This document shows, piece after piece, positions 18,258 through 27,158 of a stretch of DNA of 64,000 bases; the stretch's first letter is position 1, and the number at the start of each line of letters is the position of its first letter. A model generated the notes under the pieces. It was not told the DNA's origin, ran no database searches, and saw only the letters and a list, made by a program, of their open reading frames with translations. A program made the position numbers and the translations under genes. Origin of the DNA: an uncultured Bacteroidales bacterium (GTDB lineage: Bacteria > Bacteroidota > Bacteroidia > Bacteroidales > Paludibacteraceae); the NCBI GenBank assembly GCA_902766045.1, contig CACXCA010000071.1, positions 45,978 to 109,977 of the forward strand, in the 5' to 3' direction.

Positions 18258-19016
18258 TCAATAGATAAATACATAAAGAATTTCAGGAACTATCGTAATT
18301 GTACCAGGAGCACCTGTCGTAATTTCTATTGGCGCAGCACTTATTCCTTCGTCTTTATCAGGTTCTGTTTCTGCGTAGATGGTGTATGTGGTGTAGGGGT
18401 CTAATTTTGAAAAACTGTATAGTCCATTACCGTCAGAGCGCTCATCTGAGTTGGTGACAGATCCTTTCTTCTCATAATAAACGCGAAGTCCGACTCCATT
18501 TATAAATGAAGTTGCATTTTTGTATTTAGCCTCTATCTTACCTACAATACCGCATTTTCCCGAATTCTTGCCATCATAGATATAAAAGTCTCCTGCGTAA
18601 ACGGAGTTGCTATTATCAATATTGACTTGGCAGATGGTGCTTTGTTTGTCGTATGTTGAATCGGATAGTGCAAACAATGTGTAGTTACCATCATTCAAAT
18701 ATTTGAAACAGAATGATCCATCATAAGAGGTACTTGTTTTGTCATCGTACCCATGTTGATTATCACCATAGATGATGAATACATCTTCCTTTTTTGCAGG
18801 TACGGTATCACGAACAAAATAAAATTCAGTGATAACCTGAGGTATCTCACCAACCGTTATGTATTGATTTCGGTAGGCGATTTCTCCTTCATCAATAATT
18901 TTATGAACAACTCCGTAAATAGAACCTTTTCCACCTTCTCCCTCTTCTTTTGTACAAGAAGTAACTAAACAAATTGTGAATAGTAGTTGTGTGAGATAGA
19001 ACAATAATCGTCTCAT
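18258..19016 (-). CDS. Lipoprotein with two carboxypeptidase-regulatory-like domains
   Basis: 252 residues. The lipoprotein signal has lipobox 'LVTSC' followed by 'TKEEGEGG', an acidic tail typical of surface lipoproteins. Two prealbumin-like/SpaA-like beta domains follow: 'GSIYGVVHK...DGSFCFKYLNDGNYTLFAL' (about 30-120) and 'GIVGKIEAKYK...GLYSFSKLDPYTTYTIYAET' (about 150-240). No catalytic residues are seen. Likely a cell-surface or periplasmic structural/binding protein. A TATATTTG -7 box lies at 19055-19062. The gene is probably monocistronic, with its own terminator at 18198. Confidence 0.75.
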   Translation of the reverse strand: MRRLLFYLTQLLFTICLVTSCTKEEGEGGKGSIYGVVHKIIDEGEIAYRNQYITVGEIPQVITEFYFVRDTVPAKKEDVFIIYGDNQHGYDDKTSTSYDGSFCFKYLNDGNYTLFALSDSTYDKQSTICQVNIDNSNSVYAGDFYIYDGKNSGKCGIVGKIEAKYKNATSFINGVGLRVYYEKKGSVTNSDERSDGNGLYSFSKLDPYTTYTIYAETEPDKDEGISAAPIEITTGAPGTITIVPEILYVFIY

Positions 19017-19102
19017 GTTTTTAATATTAGATTTCTAATTTGTATAAAGTTCCCCAAATATACGATATTCGAGTTAATTCATCAAATGTTTTTTGCGAAA
19101 AA

Positions 19103-21397
19103 CTATTCAATCAATTTCTCGTGGAATATTAGATAGCCTATATTGAGGCCTGCATTCCAGTTTTTTTGAGGATAGCTGTACCAGTTGACATATACACCGG
19201 CTGTGATATATTTTAATTGCGCTACAGCTGTGATTTCGCTGAGTGCATACACTTTAGAAAATGCATTGTCGTAGATGGCATGGAACTTGGCGGTTGGTAT
19301 GATAGCCTGATGGGGAACGTAAACATAGCTTTCCCATCGGATATGAAACATATCGTTTATGATATATATCGGTTTTAATCCTGCTGCATAGAAAGTGTTG
19401 GCATGAAAAGCGGTATTAAACACCATCATGGAATGTTTTGTCGGAGTGAAAGAGGGGGCCATCAGTAACGTTTCCATGTAGTTTCCCTCTAATTCGTGTG
19501 TTGAATAGATGCATTCCGCCATTAGACCAAGGGAGAAATGTTTTCCTATAGAGAAATAATGGTCGTACAATGCAGATAGTTGCATCCAATAGGTGGTTTT
19601 TATTCCGTAGCTTTCATGATTGAAGGGGTCGATTTCTAAGTTGTATTTTTTTCTTCCAAATATGCCTTGTGCATTTATTTTTGCCATTGTCCCGTATATA
19701 GGATATTGTTTGTGAGACAATGAATTGTGTTTATACTGCAATTGAGCCACGCCTAATATATATTCTGTTTTGTCGAATGTGTCTATATCAGTTGAGTAGG
19801 GACCATGATACTTGTTTTTAATTTTCCCGATACCCATGCCTAATTCTACTTGACCTTTTAAAAAGAATGGGATGCAAGCTTTTGTTTTAAAGTAAAACTC
19901 TGTACTATATGCTTCGGTAGGAATATCGGTTTCGTAGAATGCATATTGTTCACTTGAATAAGTGAAATGATTGATGTCTCCTATCAATTTGATACAAAAA
20001 GGTAATTGGAAAGGGAAATCAATTCTACCTAAGAAGTGGGTGTTTTTATAGAGAATACCGATTTGTCCATCTAATGAAAGGTCATAAGACAGATTCTTGA
20101 TTCCTAAATATTTTGCACCGACATATAGTTGGTTGGACGTGGTTGAAGAAATATTTCCTCCGAATGAGAATTTGAATTGATCATTAAGTGTTACATCCAA
20201 TATGAGATCGTATGCTTCTGTTGTAGGATTATATTGTGCATGCGGAATAATTTCACTGATTTTTTTGTCTGAAAGCAGTTTGAAATATGTTTTGCGGAAG
20301 CTGTTAAAAGTGAAGTATTCTTTCCCTGTGTGGAAACTTTTCTCAATGTATCTCTGCTGATGTGGTTTCACACCATTGATGATAATATTTTTAAATATCA
20401 GTTGAGGCTTTTTCTGCCTAAATGCATATCTGCGAGCATTGACAGAGTCTATGTCGGCGGTGCGATTGATTTTTGCTTTTATCTCATCTATGTGTGCGAT
20501 GGTACTGTCATATCCTCTTTGAATGAGATATTTTGCTTTTTCAAAATCAAGAAGGGATACATCAGTGTAGTGAAATTCTAAAAGGCAGCCATCTTCGGAT
20601 GAGAGATTGTAGTTGGTCCTTTGCATAATAAGATTTTCAAGTAAGGCAAAAGGATCATCTTCTTTTGTCGCGTCAGGATTATCGCTGACGGAACTTCCGA
20701 TGATATAGTCAGCTTTCAGTTCATCTTTCATGATGTCAATAGGAAAGTTATTGTACATTCCTCCATCGAACATGAGATGATTGTTAACACGGATAGGTTT
20801 GAATACGAATGGGAAAGACATTGATGATCGTACAGCATCACTTAAATCGCCACTTCGGTGGACGTGTGCTTTTTTTTCATAGACATCAGTTGCAATGCAT
20901 CGAAAGGGAACAAATAAACTATCAAAATCGCCTTTGCAGATCGTTGTGGCTTGTGAGAATAGATACAAACAAGCTTGATTCATTTGATCCGGAGACACAA
21001 AACTGGTAGGAAGAAAAGGCTTAATATTTAGGGAGTCATCAATTGTCATTTTGAATGATATGAACTCAGGCGTCTCTTCCTCTGATTTGAAGTAAAATTT
21101 GTTTTTATCATCAATCTGTCCTTTCAACCATGTGAAGAATAATTCGGATGTCACCAGGTCTTCCATCTCTTCTGGTGTGTATCCCATCGCATAGAATGAA
21201 CTCACGATTGCGCCCATGGAAGTTCCCGCCACATAATCTATTGGAATGTTGTTTTCCTCCAAAGCTTTTATTACGCCTATATGTGTACAACCTTTTGCTC
21301 CACCTCCGCTTAATACCAATCCCACTTTTTGGGCATTAAGTGTCAGCGAGTGCAGCATACATACACATACTATCCATAATAATTTCGCTTGTTTCAT
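19103..21397 (-). CDS. Patatin-like phospholipase with C-terminal outer-membrane barrel
   Basis: 764 residues. After a signal peptide (1-23, ending LNAQ) comes a patatin domain: oxyanion loop 'GLVLSGGGAKG', nucleophile elbow 'GTSMG' (Ser about 60) and the catalytic Asp in 'FDGGMYNNFP'. A POTRA-like linker follows (about 330-410), then a BamA/surface-antigen-like barrel. This PlpD-type layout (type Vd secretion) is common in Bacteroidota, where the hydrolase sits at the outer membrane and may act on phospholipids. The -7 box TACATTTG at 21416-21423 lies just upstream. Confidence 0.92.
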   Translation of the reverse strand: MKQAKLLWIVCVCMLHSLTLNAQKVGLVLSGGGAKGCTHIGVIKALEENNIPIDYVAGTSMGAIVSSFYAMGYTPEEMEDLVTSELFFTWLKGQIDDKNKFYFKSEEETPEFISFKMTIDDSLNIKPFLPTSFVSPDQMNQACLYLFSQATTICKGDFDSLFVPFRCIATDVYEKKAHVHRSGDLSDAVRSSMSFPFVFKPIRVNNHLMFDGGMYNNFPIDIMKDELKADYIIGSSVSDNPDATKEDDPFALLENLIMQRTNYNLSSEDGCLLEFHYTDVSLLDFEKAKYLIQRGYDSTIAHIDEIKAKINRTADIDSVNARRYAFRQKKPQLIFKNIIINGVKPHQQRYIEKSFHTGKEYFTFNSFRKTYFKLLSDKKISEIIPHAQYNPTTEAYDLILDVTLNDQFKFSFGGNISSTTSNQLYVGAKYLGIKNLSYDLSLDGQIGILYKNTHFLGRIDFPFQLPFCIKLIGDINHFTYSSEQYAFYETDIPTEAYSTEFYFKTKACIPFFLKGQVELGMGIGKIKNKYHGPYSTDIDTFDKTEYILGVAQLQYKHNSLSHKQYPIYGTMAKINAQGIFGRKKYNLEIDPFNHESYGIKTTYWMQLSALYDHYFSIGKHFSLGLMAECIYSTHELEGNYMETLLMAPSFTPTKHSMMVFNTAFHANTFYAAGLKPIYIINDMFHIRWESYVYVPHQAIIPTAKFHAIYDNAFSKVYALSEITAVAQLKYITAGVYVNWYSYPQKNWNAGLNIGYLIFHEKLIE

Positions 21398-21415
21398 TCG
21401 ATTCTATTTTATATG

Positions 21416-21423
21416 CAAATGTA
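21416..21423 (-). promoter_or_regulatory. -7 box TACATTTG for the patatin gene
   Basis: TAnnTTTG match on the minus strand, giving a leader of roughly 13 nt to ATG 21397. Confidence 0.5.
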
Positions 21424-21473
21424 TGAATTATATATTAAAAAAATATCATAATTTGTCATGATAGTAAAAAAAA

Positions 21474-21498
21474 GAGGGCTGGCAATTTGCCAGCCCTC
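21474..21498 (-). terminator. Terminator of the T9SS cargo gene at 21.5-22.9 kb
   Basis: GC-rich arms GAGGGCTGGC and GCCAGCCCTC, followed on the minus strand by a run of eight Ts. A strong intrinsic terminator. Confidence 0.9.
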
Positions 21499-21520
21499 AG
21501 ATGTATTATCTAATCAGAAA

Positions 21521-22933
21521 TTATTTCTTGATAATTGCTTGAGAGATAACACCGTTTGCAGTGTAAACTTTTGCGATGTAAGCACCTGCATTCAAACCAG
21601 AGATGTTTGCATTTGCTACAACTACACCATTCAAGTTCAATACTTCGATGTCTGTGTATTCAACACCTTCTACAACAACTAGGTCGTTAGTTGCATAGAT
21701 AACAGCGCTTTCAATAGCAGCATCTTCAACGTTCAAACCAGCAGCACAAGTACCGATTTGCAAGTTATCAACGAGGAAGTTGAATTTGTCTTGTTTGAAA
21801 GTGATTGTGAAAGACTTAGCTCCATCAGGAACGTTAACTTCTTCTTCTATTTCAGTCCATTCTGCAGGAATTTCTTGATCAAAGATCTTTACTGTCTCTC
21901 CGTTGTCAAATGTGATAGAAGCACCAATCTTCTTATCTGCAGCAGGAGTAGTCTCCTCATAGAATGTTGTTCCGTCAATATAACGGAATGCGAACAAAGC
22001 GTTAAGGATAATCTTACCATTGTGATTGTTAGGTAATTCGATACCTGCGATAACAGATGCTGTATCAGCGTTGTCAACGATTAGTGCATGCAACATTTCA
22101 TCGTCATAGTATCCTGTTACGGCACCGTCTGTTCCATAACCACCATTTTGCCATCTTCTGATAGCAGAAGTCTTTGAAGTTGAAATTGCATATCCACCAA
22201 TCATTTGGCTAGCTGTTGATTTGTTCAAATCACCATCTTCCCATCCATTAACATTACCAGAGAAGTTCTCTGTATAGAATGGTCTGCTACATTGATCACC
22301 CCAAGGAGATAGATAAAGGTTCTTGATATAGACAGGTGCAAATGGATCATCTGGATCAGTAGCAACCTCTCTAATACAACCGATCAACAATGTGTCCATA
22401 GCCAAACTCTTAGCATTTGCATAAACGAGTCTTGAATCTTTTATCCATTCATTTGCTGTCTTGTGACCCTTACCATCAATACGAACACGAGCATCTGCTT
22501 TGTTGATGTCTAGGCTGCTGTGAGGTACACCATATGCGAAAAATCCGATGTGGAACATTGGATTCTTTCCGTTATACAATTCAAGGTAAACGTCACCTGA
22601 TTTTCCGGAAACTTTACCTTCGTTATCCAAAGCTTCTTTCATTGCTTGCTCTCCAGCCATGTATTCAATGGTCAAATACCAAGCCTTAGTCATATCTACT
22701 CTGTTAGCAGAAAGATCAATCATGAAGTCTTTCCATTGTACATTGTGATAGAATGCAGCAGCTGTGCTACCATCTGTTGCTGATGCACCAAACTCAATTA
22801 CTTCCTCTCCGTCTTGAGGAACAGCTTTGTAACCATCTACTAACTGACCATCTTTGATGATGTAAATGTCTTCAGCAAAGGCAGTTCCCATGGTCATAAG
22901 ACCAACTAATGCAAGTAAACTTACTTTCTTCAT
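21521..22933 (-). CDS. Secreted protein with T9SS C-terminal sorting domain
   Basis: 470 residues with a signal peptide (1-20, ending AFA). The middle part is beta-rich, with two jelly-roll-like stretches; one ends 'FLVDNLQIGTCAAG', as seen in carbohydrate-binding-like domains. The last 70 residues form a T9SS type A sorting domain ('TDIEVLNLNGVVV', 'LNAGAYIAKVYT', 'QAIIKK'). It should be exported through the Sec and type IX pathways and anchored or released at the surface. The substrate or function is unknown. It has its own strong terminator; codon usage is regular, suggesting decent expression. Confidence 0.82.
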   Translation of the reverse strand: MKKVSLLALVGLMTMGTAFAEDIYIIKDGQLVDGYKAVPQDGEEVIEFGASATDGSTAAAFYHNVQWKDFMIDLSANRVDMTKAWYLTIEYMAGEQAMKEALDNEGKVSGKSGDVYLELYNGKNPMFHIGFFAYGVPHSSLDINKADARVRIDGKGHKTANEWIKDSRLVYANAKSLAMDTLLIGCIREVATDPDDPFAPVYIKNLYLSPWGDQCSRPFYTENFSGNVNGWEDGDLNKSTASQMIGGYAISTSKTSAIRRWQNGGYGTDGAVTGYYDDEMLHALIVDNADTASVIAGIELPNNHNGKIILNALFAFRYIDGTTFYEETTPAADKKIGASITFDNGETVKIFDQEIPAEWTEIEEEVNVPDGAKSFTITFKQDKFNFLVDNLQIGTCAAGLNVEDAAIESAVIYATNDLVVVEGVEYTDIEVLNLNGVVVANANISGLNAGAYIAKVYTANGVISQAIIKK

Positions 22934-23067
22934 AAAACAATAATTTAAATTTATACTAATGTTGTTTATTTAATACAATTTTAAGCCATAAAAAAACGTT
23001 GCTAATTTAAGAACTTTTTTTTATTTGCGTAAATATTTAACCCTTTTTTTAGGGTATTTAAGAAGAA

Positions 23068-23095
23068 AAGGGATTAATGTTTCCATTAATCCCTT
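23068..23095 (-). terminator. Terminator of the carboxylase operon
   Basis: The arms AAGGGATTAATG and CATTAATCCCTT surround a 4-nt loop, followed on the minus strand by a T-rich stretch. Confidence 0.8.
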
Positions 23096-23117
23096 CGCTT
23101 TATGTCGTAATGGCTTG

Positions 23118-24641
23118 TTATAGTGGAATATTGCCATGTTTCTTTGCTGGATTGGCTCTTATCTTTGTATGAGTCATATCCAATGCTTGGATCAGTTTCT
23201 CTCTGGTCTTTGATGGAAGTATAATCTCATCAATATATCCTAATTCTGCAGCTCTATAAGGATTAGAGAACTTCTCTTCATATTCCTTTCTCGCTTTGTC
23301 TTTTTCTTCGTCGCTGACTTTCTTATAAAGAATGTTTACAGCTCCTTCTTGTCCCATTACGGCGATTTCTGCATTTGGATACGCAAAGTTAACATCAGCT
23401 CCAGTGTGCTTACTTGACATAACGATGTATGCTCCTCCGTATGCTTTTCTGGTGATGATAGTTATCTTAGGAACTGTTGCTTCAACATATGCATAAACAA
23501 TCTTTGCACCGTGACGAATGATACCTCCGTGCTCTTGTGTACAGCCTGGTAAGAAACCAGGAACATCTACGAAAGATACAATAGGAATACTGAAACAGTC
23601 GCAGAAACGAATAAATCTTGCAGCTTTGTCAGATGTATCAATGTCCAACACTCCAGCCTGGAATGCAGGTTGATTTGCTACGATACCGATTACTTTACCT
23701 TCTATTCTGGCAAATCCAACTAAGATGCTAGGCGCAAAGTTCTCTTGTATCTCAAAGAAATATCCACCGTCAACAACACTTTCGATCAATTCTTTCATGT
23801 CGTATGGCTTGCTTGGGTCGGTTGGAATGAAGTTGTCCAAATCGGCTCCATTAGGCTCGAGATTAGAAGAATAAGGTGCATTTGGGGCATCGTCCATGTT
23901 GTTGGATGGTAAAAATGCCAACAATTCACGAACCATCATCAATGTGTCTTCTTCCGTTTCACCAAGGAAGTGGGCTACACCACTTGTGGAATTGTGAACA
24001 GACGCACCGCCTAACTCTTCTTTATCGACTTCTTCGTGGGTTACTGTCTTGACAACCTCAGGACCTGTGACAAACATGTGACTGTGATTCTTTACCATGA
24101 AAATGAAGTCAGTCAATGCAGGTGAGTAACAAGCTCCTCCTGCACAAGGACCTAGGATGACAGATATTTGAGGAATCACACCAGAAGCAATCGTGTTTTG
24201 GTAGAATATATCTCCATATCCTGCTAAGCTGGATACACCTTCTTGAATACGTGCGCCTCCTGAATCGTTTAATGCGATAATTGGAGCCCCCATCTTCAAT
24301 GCTAGGTTTTGTAATTTGACGATTTTATTAGCGTTGGTGCGACTTAATGATCCTCCGAACACTGTAAAGTCGTATGCATATACATATACAAGGCGACCGT
24401 CTATTTTTCCGTATCCACCAACGATACCGTCTCCTGCTAACTGTTGTTTGTCAAGGCCGAAGTTATGACATTGGTGAATTACAAATTTATCAATTTCAAC
24501 AAATGTTCCTTTGTCTAAAAGGATAGCTATACGCTCTCTTGCTGTTAACTTTCCAGCTTTGTGCTGCTTCTCTATTCGGGCTGCATCACCAGCTTCAGCC
24601 AAGCGATTTAATTCTAAAAATCTTTCGTTAGAAGATTCCAT
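23118..24641 (-). CDS. mmdA: Acyl-CoA carboxylase carboxyltransferase subunit (methylmalonyl/propionyl-CoA type)
   Basis: 507 residues, the standard length. Features are 'GKLTARERIAILLDKGTF', the oxyanion-hole glycines in 'SGGARIQEG' and 'GPCAGGACYSPALTDF', and 'GGAYIVMSSKHTGADVNFAYPNAEIAVMG'. The protein transfers carboxyl between biotin and propionyl-CoA. It is the last gene of the operon with the biotin carrier (20 bases upstream) and the biotin carboxylase. In Bacteroidales this set closes the succinate-propionate route, either as carboxylase or together with a sodium-pump decarboxylase. No oadB/oadG-like membrane subunit is seen here. Confidence 0.95.
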   Translation of the reverse strand: MESSNERFLELNRLAEAGDAARIEKQHKAGKLTARERIAILLDKGTFVEIDKFVIHQCHNFGLDKQQLAGDGIVGGYGKIDGRLVYVYAYDFTVFGGSLSRTNANKIVKLQNLALKMGAPIIALNDSGGARIQEGVSSLAGYGDIFYQNTIASGVIPQISVILGPCAGGACYSPALTDFIFMVKNHSHMFVTGPEVVKTVTHEEVDKEELGGASVHNSTSGVAHFLGETEEDTLMMVRELLAFLPSNNMDDAPNAPYSSNLEPNGADLDNFIPTDPSKPYDMKELIESVVDGGYFFEIQENFAPSILVGFARIEGKVIGIVANQPAFQAGVLDIDTSDKAARFIRFCDCFSIPIVSFVDVPGFLPGCTQEHGGIIRHGAKIVYAYVEATVPKITIITRKAYGGAYIVMSSKHTGADVNFAYPNAEIAVMGQEGAVNILYKKVSDEEKDKARKEYEEKFSNPYRAAELGYIDEIILPSKTREKLIQALDMTHTKIRANPAKKHGNIPL

Positions 24642-24661
24642 TTTTCTCCTTTCTTTTAGAT

Positions 24662-25180
24662 TTATACTTCCTCAGGTGCTTCGCATAGTTCAATCAAGGA
24701 TTGATTTCCTGCAATATTGTCACCTTCATTTACTAATATTTTCTTTACCATGCAGTCGTCCTTCACTTTGTATTCACTTTGCATTTTCATTGCTTCAATG
24801 ATGATTACAGGACTGCCTGCTTTGACGATTTCGCCTTCTTTAACCAATATACGAACCACCTTACCAGGCATAGGAGAGAAGATTTTATCTTGCTTTTCGC
24901 TTGATTTCGCTTTCTTTGCTCCATATTGGTATGGACTGATGATCTCTACTGGGAATGTGTTAAAAGCCACACTGACAGTATAGTTTTGATTATTGTTGCT
25001 TGTTGGCTTTAATTCTGCATTGTATGAATGACCATCTTCTGTTATGATGGAGCAAAGTCCATTTTCGGCCATGACAATGTCTAGGTTGTATGTCTTATCG
25101 TCCACCAAAATTTCCACTTTGTTATTTTCTTTGTTTATAAGGGAAATTTCTTTGATCTTGTTTCCGACTTTTATTTTCAT
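24662..25180 (-). CDS. Biotin carboxyl carrier protein of the acyl-CoA carboxylase
   Basis: 172 residues. The C-terminal 75 residues are a biotinyl domain with the acceptor lysine in 'IIEAMKMQSE', preceded by 'SPMPGKVVRILVKEGEIVKAG'. The N-terminal 90 residues are a beta-rich linker domain like those joining the BC and BCCP parts in other acyl-CoA carboxylases. It carries the carboxylated biotin between the two flanking gene products. Confidence 0.93.
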   Translation of the reverse strand: MKIKVGNKIKEISLINKENNKVEILVDDKTYNLDIVMAENGLCSIITEDGHSYNAELKPTSNNNQNYTVSVAFNTFPVEIISPYQYGAKKAKSSEKQDKIFSPMPGKVVRILVKEGEIVKAGSPVIIIEAMKMQSEYKVKDDCMVKKILVNEGDNIAGNQSLIELCEAPEEV

Positions 25181-25232
25181 ACGTTCTTTTTTTGTGGTTA
25201 TTTTTTTTAGTAAGAGAAAGTCTCTTACCTTA

Positions 25233-26756
25233 TTATAATGATCTTAGAATTGTCCGTTTTCCGAAATCTCTCCATCTGCTGATCGGACGGTTGTCGTTGA
25301 CGCAGATGGCAGGTCTTTCCTCATTCATTAGATAATCAAAGTAAGCCGCAATGGCTGCGATATCCTCAGCTTTGTGAACTTCTTCTGATTCATCCTCCAA
25401 CGTGATTGATTCTAAGACTTTCTTATTGTCTTCTAGAAAAGATGTAGTGTAATGTCCTTTGATAAAATCAGGCACTTCCAAAATTTTTCTTAAATAGGAC
25501 AAATTGGTTTTTGTTCCCGTTATCTTGTATTCGTAAAGTACGCGACGCATACGTTCGATAGCATACGTTCTATTGGCAGCCCATACCACTAGTTTGCTGA
25601 GCATGGAATCATAATAGATGGGAATTTCGTATCCTTCGTAACAGAAGCTATCTACACGGACGCCAATACCAGAAGGTTCTGTCATCAATTTGATGATACC
25701 TGGAGTCGGAGTAAATCCATTTTCTGCATCTTCAGCACAGATACGACATTCGATAGCGTGACCTCTTTGATATAAATCTTCCTGTTTGAAACGTAAGACT
25801 TCTCCGCTTGCTACTTTTATTTGCTCTTTTACAAGGTCGATACCGAGGACCTCTTCGGTGATCGGATGTTCCACTTGTAAACGAGTATTCATCTCTAGGA
25901 AGTAATAATTCAGTTTGTCGTCCACCATAAATTCAATGGTGCCGGCACCTTCATATTTAACTGCTTTTGCAGCTTTTACTGCAATAGCACCCATTTCTTT
26001 TCTGACTTTATCGGTCATGATAGGAGATGGGGTCTCTTCAATTACTTTTTGATGTTTTCTTTGGATAGAACACTCACGTTCAAATAGATGAACTACATTC
26101 CCATGTTTGTCGGCTAATACTTGAAACTCGATGTGATGAGGATGTTCAATGAGTTTTTCCATATAGATTGTACCATTGGCGAAAGACGAAACAGCTTCGG
26201 AAATAGCACTGTCGTAAGCATTTTTTAATTCGTTGATTTCTCGGATGATTCGGATTCCTTTTCCACCACCTCCAGCAGAGGCTTTGATCATGACAGGGAG
26301 TCCTATTTTTTTCGCAGTTTCGAGTGCTTCTTCGTAAGATTGAAGAGGACTTTCTGTGCCAGGGACAACAGGGACACCGGCAGCAATCATTAATTTTCGT
26401 GCTGTAATCTTATCGCCCATGTCCAAGATGGCTTGGTGAGGTGCACCAATAAAAATAATTCCTTCTTTTTCACAGCGCTCTGCAAAACCAGCATTTTCAG
26501 AAAGAAAACCATAACCGGGATGAATTGCATCAGCGTTGAATTTTTTTGCTGCGGCGATGATGTTGTCGATGTTTAGGTAACTTGCAGACGACTGTGCGGG
26601 ACCAATGCAAACAGCTTCGTCAGCAAAAAAAACGTGTCTCGATGTGCGGTCAGCCTCTGAATAAACTGCTACAGTTTTGATGCCCATTTCTTTGCATGAA
26701 CGCATCACACGCATGGCAATTTCTCCTCTGTTGGCAACCAGAATTTTAGATATCAT
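25233..26756 (-). CDS. accC: Biotin carboxylase subunit of acyl-CoA carboxylase
   Basis: About 507 residues from ATG 26756 (MISKILVANRGEIAMRVM). An ATP-grasp biotin carboxylase with 'KASAGGGGKGIRI' (glycine-rich loop), 'ERECSIQRKHQKVIEE', 'FLEMNTRLQVEHPITE' and the C-terminal domain 'GHAIECRICAEDAENGFTP'. It is about 50 residues longer at the C-terminus than an AccC of fatty-acid synthesis, which fits the propionyl-CoA carboxylase type. First gene of the operon. The likely transcription start gives an unusually long leader of about 165 nt. Confidence 0.94.
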   Translation of the reverse strand: MISKILVANRGEIAMRVMRSCKEMGIKTVAVYSEADRTSRHVFFADEAVCIGPAQSSASYLNIDNIIAAAKKFNADAIHPGYGFLSENAGFAERCEKEGIIFIGAPHQAILDMGDKITARKLMIAAGVPVVPGTESPLQSYEEALETAKKIGLPVMIKASAGGGGKGIRIIREINELKNAYDSAISEAVSSFANGTIYMEKLIEHPHHIEFQVLADKHGNVVHLFERECSIQRKHQKVIEETPSPIMTDKVRKEMGAIAVKAAKAVKYEGAGTIEFMVDDKLNYYFLEMNTRLQVEHPITEEVLGIDLVKEQIKVASGEVLRFKQEDLYQRGHAIECRICAEDAENGFTPTPGIIKLMTEPSGIGVRVDSFCYEGYEIPIYYDSMLSKLVVWAANRTYAIERMRRVLYEYKITGTKTNLSYLRKILEVPDFIKGHYTTSFLEDNKKVLESITLEDESEEVHKAEDIAAIAAYFDYLMNEERPAICVNDNRPISRWRDFGKRTILRSL

Positions 26757-27158
26757 ACACAAAACATTTTTTCAGGATAGACGCGTGCAAAACACATTAT
26801 TATATATAATATAACCACTCTACAATGTCTGCGTCTATACCCTTTCGATTTTCAACCTTCTTAAAGTTGATTAAATTGTTACTATTTAATAAAAAGATAT
26901 TGACTTCACTTCTGAGCCATATTTTTCGCAAAGATACATTAGATTTTTTTATTTTGCAATTTTAAAAATTAGAATTGCTGAAAATATTATAAAATGTGTA
27001 AGAATGTTAAAAAAATAAAAATTTTGACTGATGGGGGAAATTGAAAAAATGTTGAAATCTTTTAGAATTCCTTTTGTATATTTTATGCGCTTTTTATACA
27101 TTTGCGGAGTTTTTTGAAAACTAAAAAGATAAAGAGAAAAGTATAATTTTAAATTGTT
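26757..27158. other. Divergent intergenic region, carboxylase operon and transporter operon
   Basis: 402 bases without a gene. It holds a minus-strand -7 box TATCTTTG (26929-26936) for the carboxylase operon, followed by a leader of about 165 nt that contains an 8-bp inverted repeat ATAGACGC (26777-26784) / GCGTCTAT (26831-26838), possibly regulatory. It also holds the transporter promoter at 27073-27104. The rest is A/T-rich with no further clear structure. Confidence 0.6.
27073..27104 (+). promoter_or_regulatory. Promoter of the DASS transporter operon (TTTG-N20-TACATTTG)
   Basis: TTTG at 27073-27076 and TACATTTG at 27097-27104 are spaced by exactly 20 nt. The leader to ATG 27159 is about 48 nt. 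Confidence 0.85.

Noticed and set aside
23026..23062. A/T-rich inverted repeat around CCCTTTTTTTAGGG upstream of the T9SS cargo gene
   Set aside because: Only the inner TAACCCT/AGGGTA part pairs; the outer parts do not, and it lies close to the clear terminator at 23068. Probably chance.
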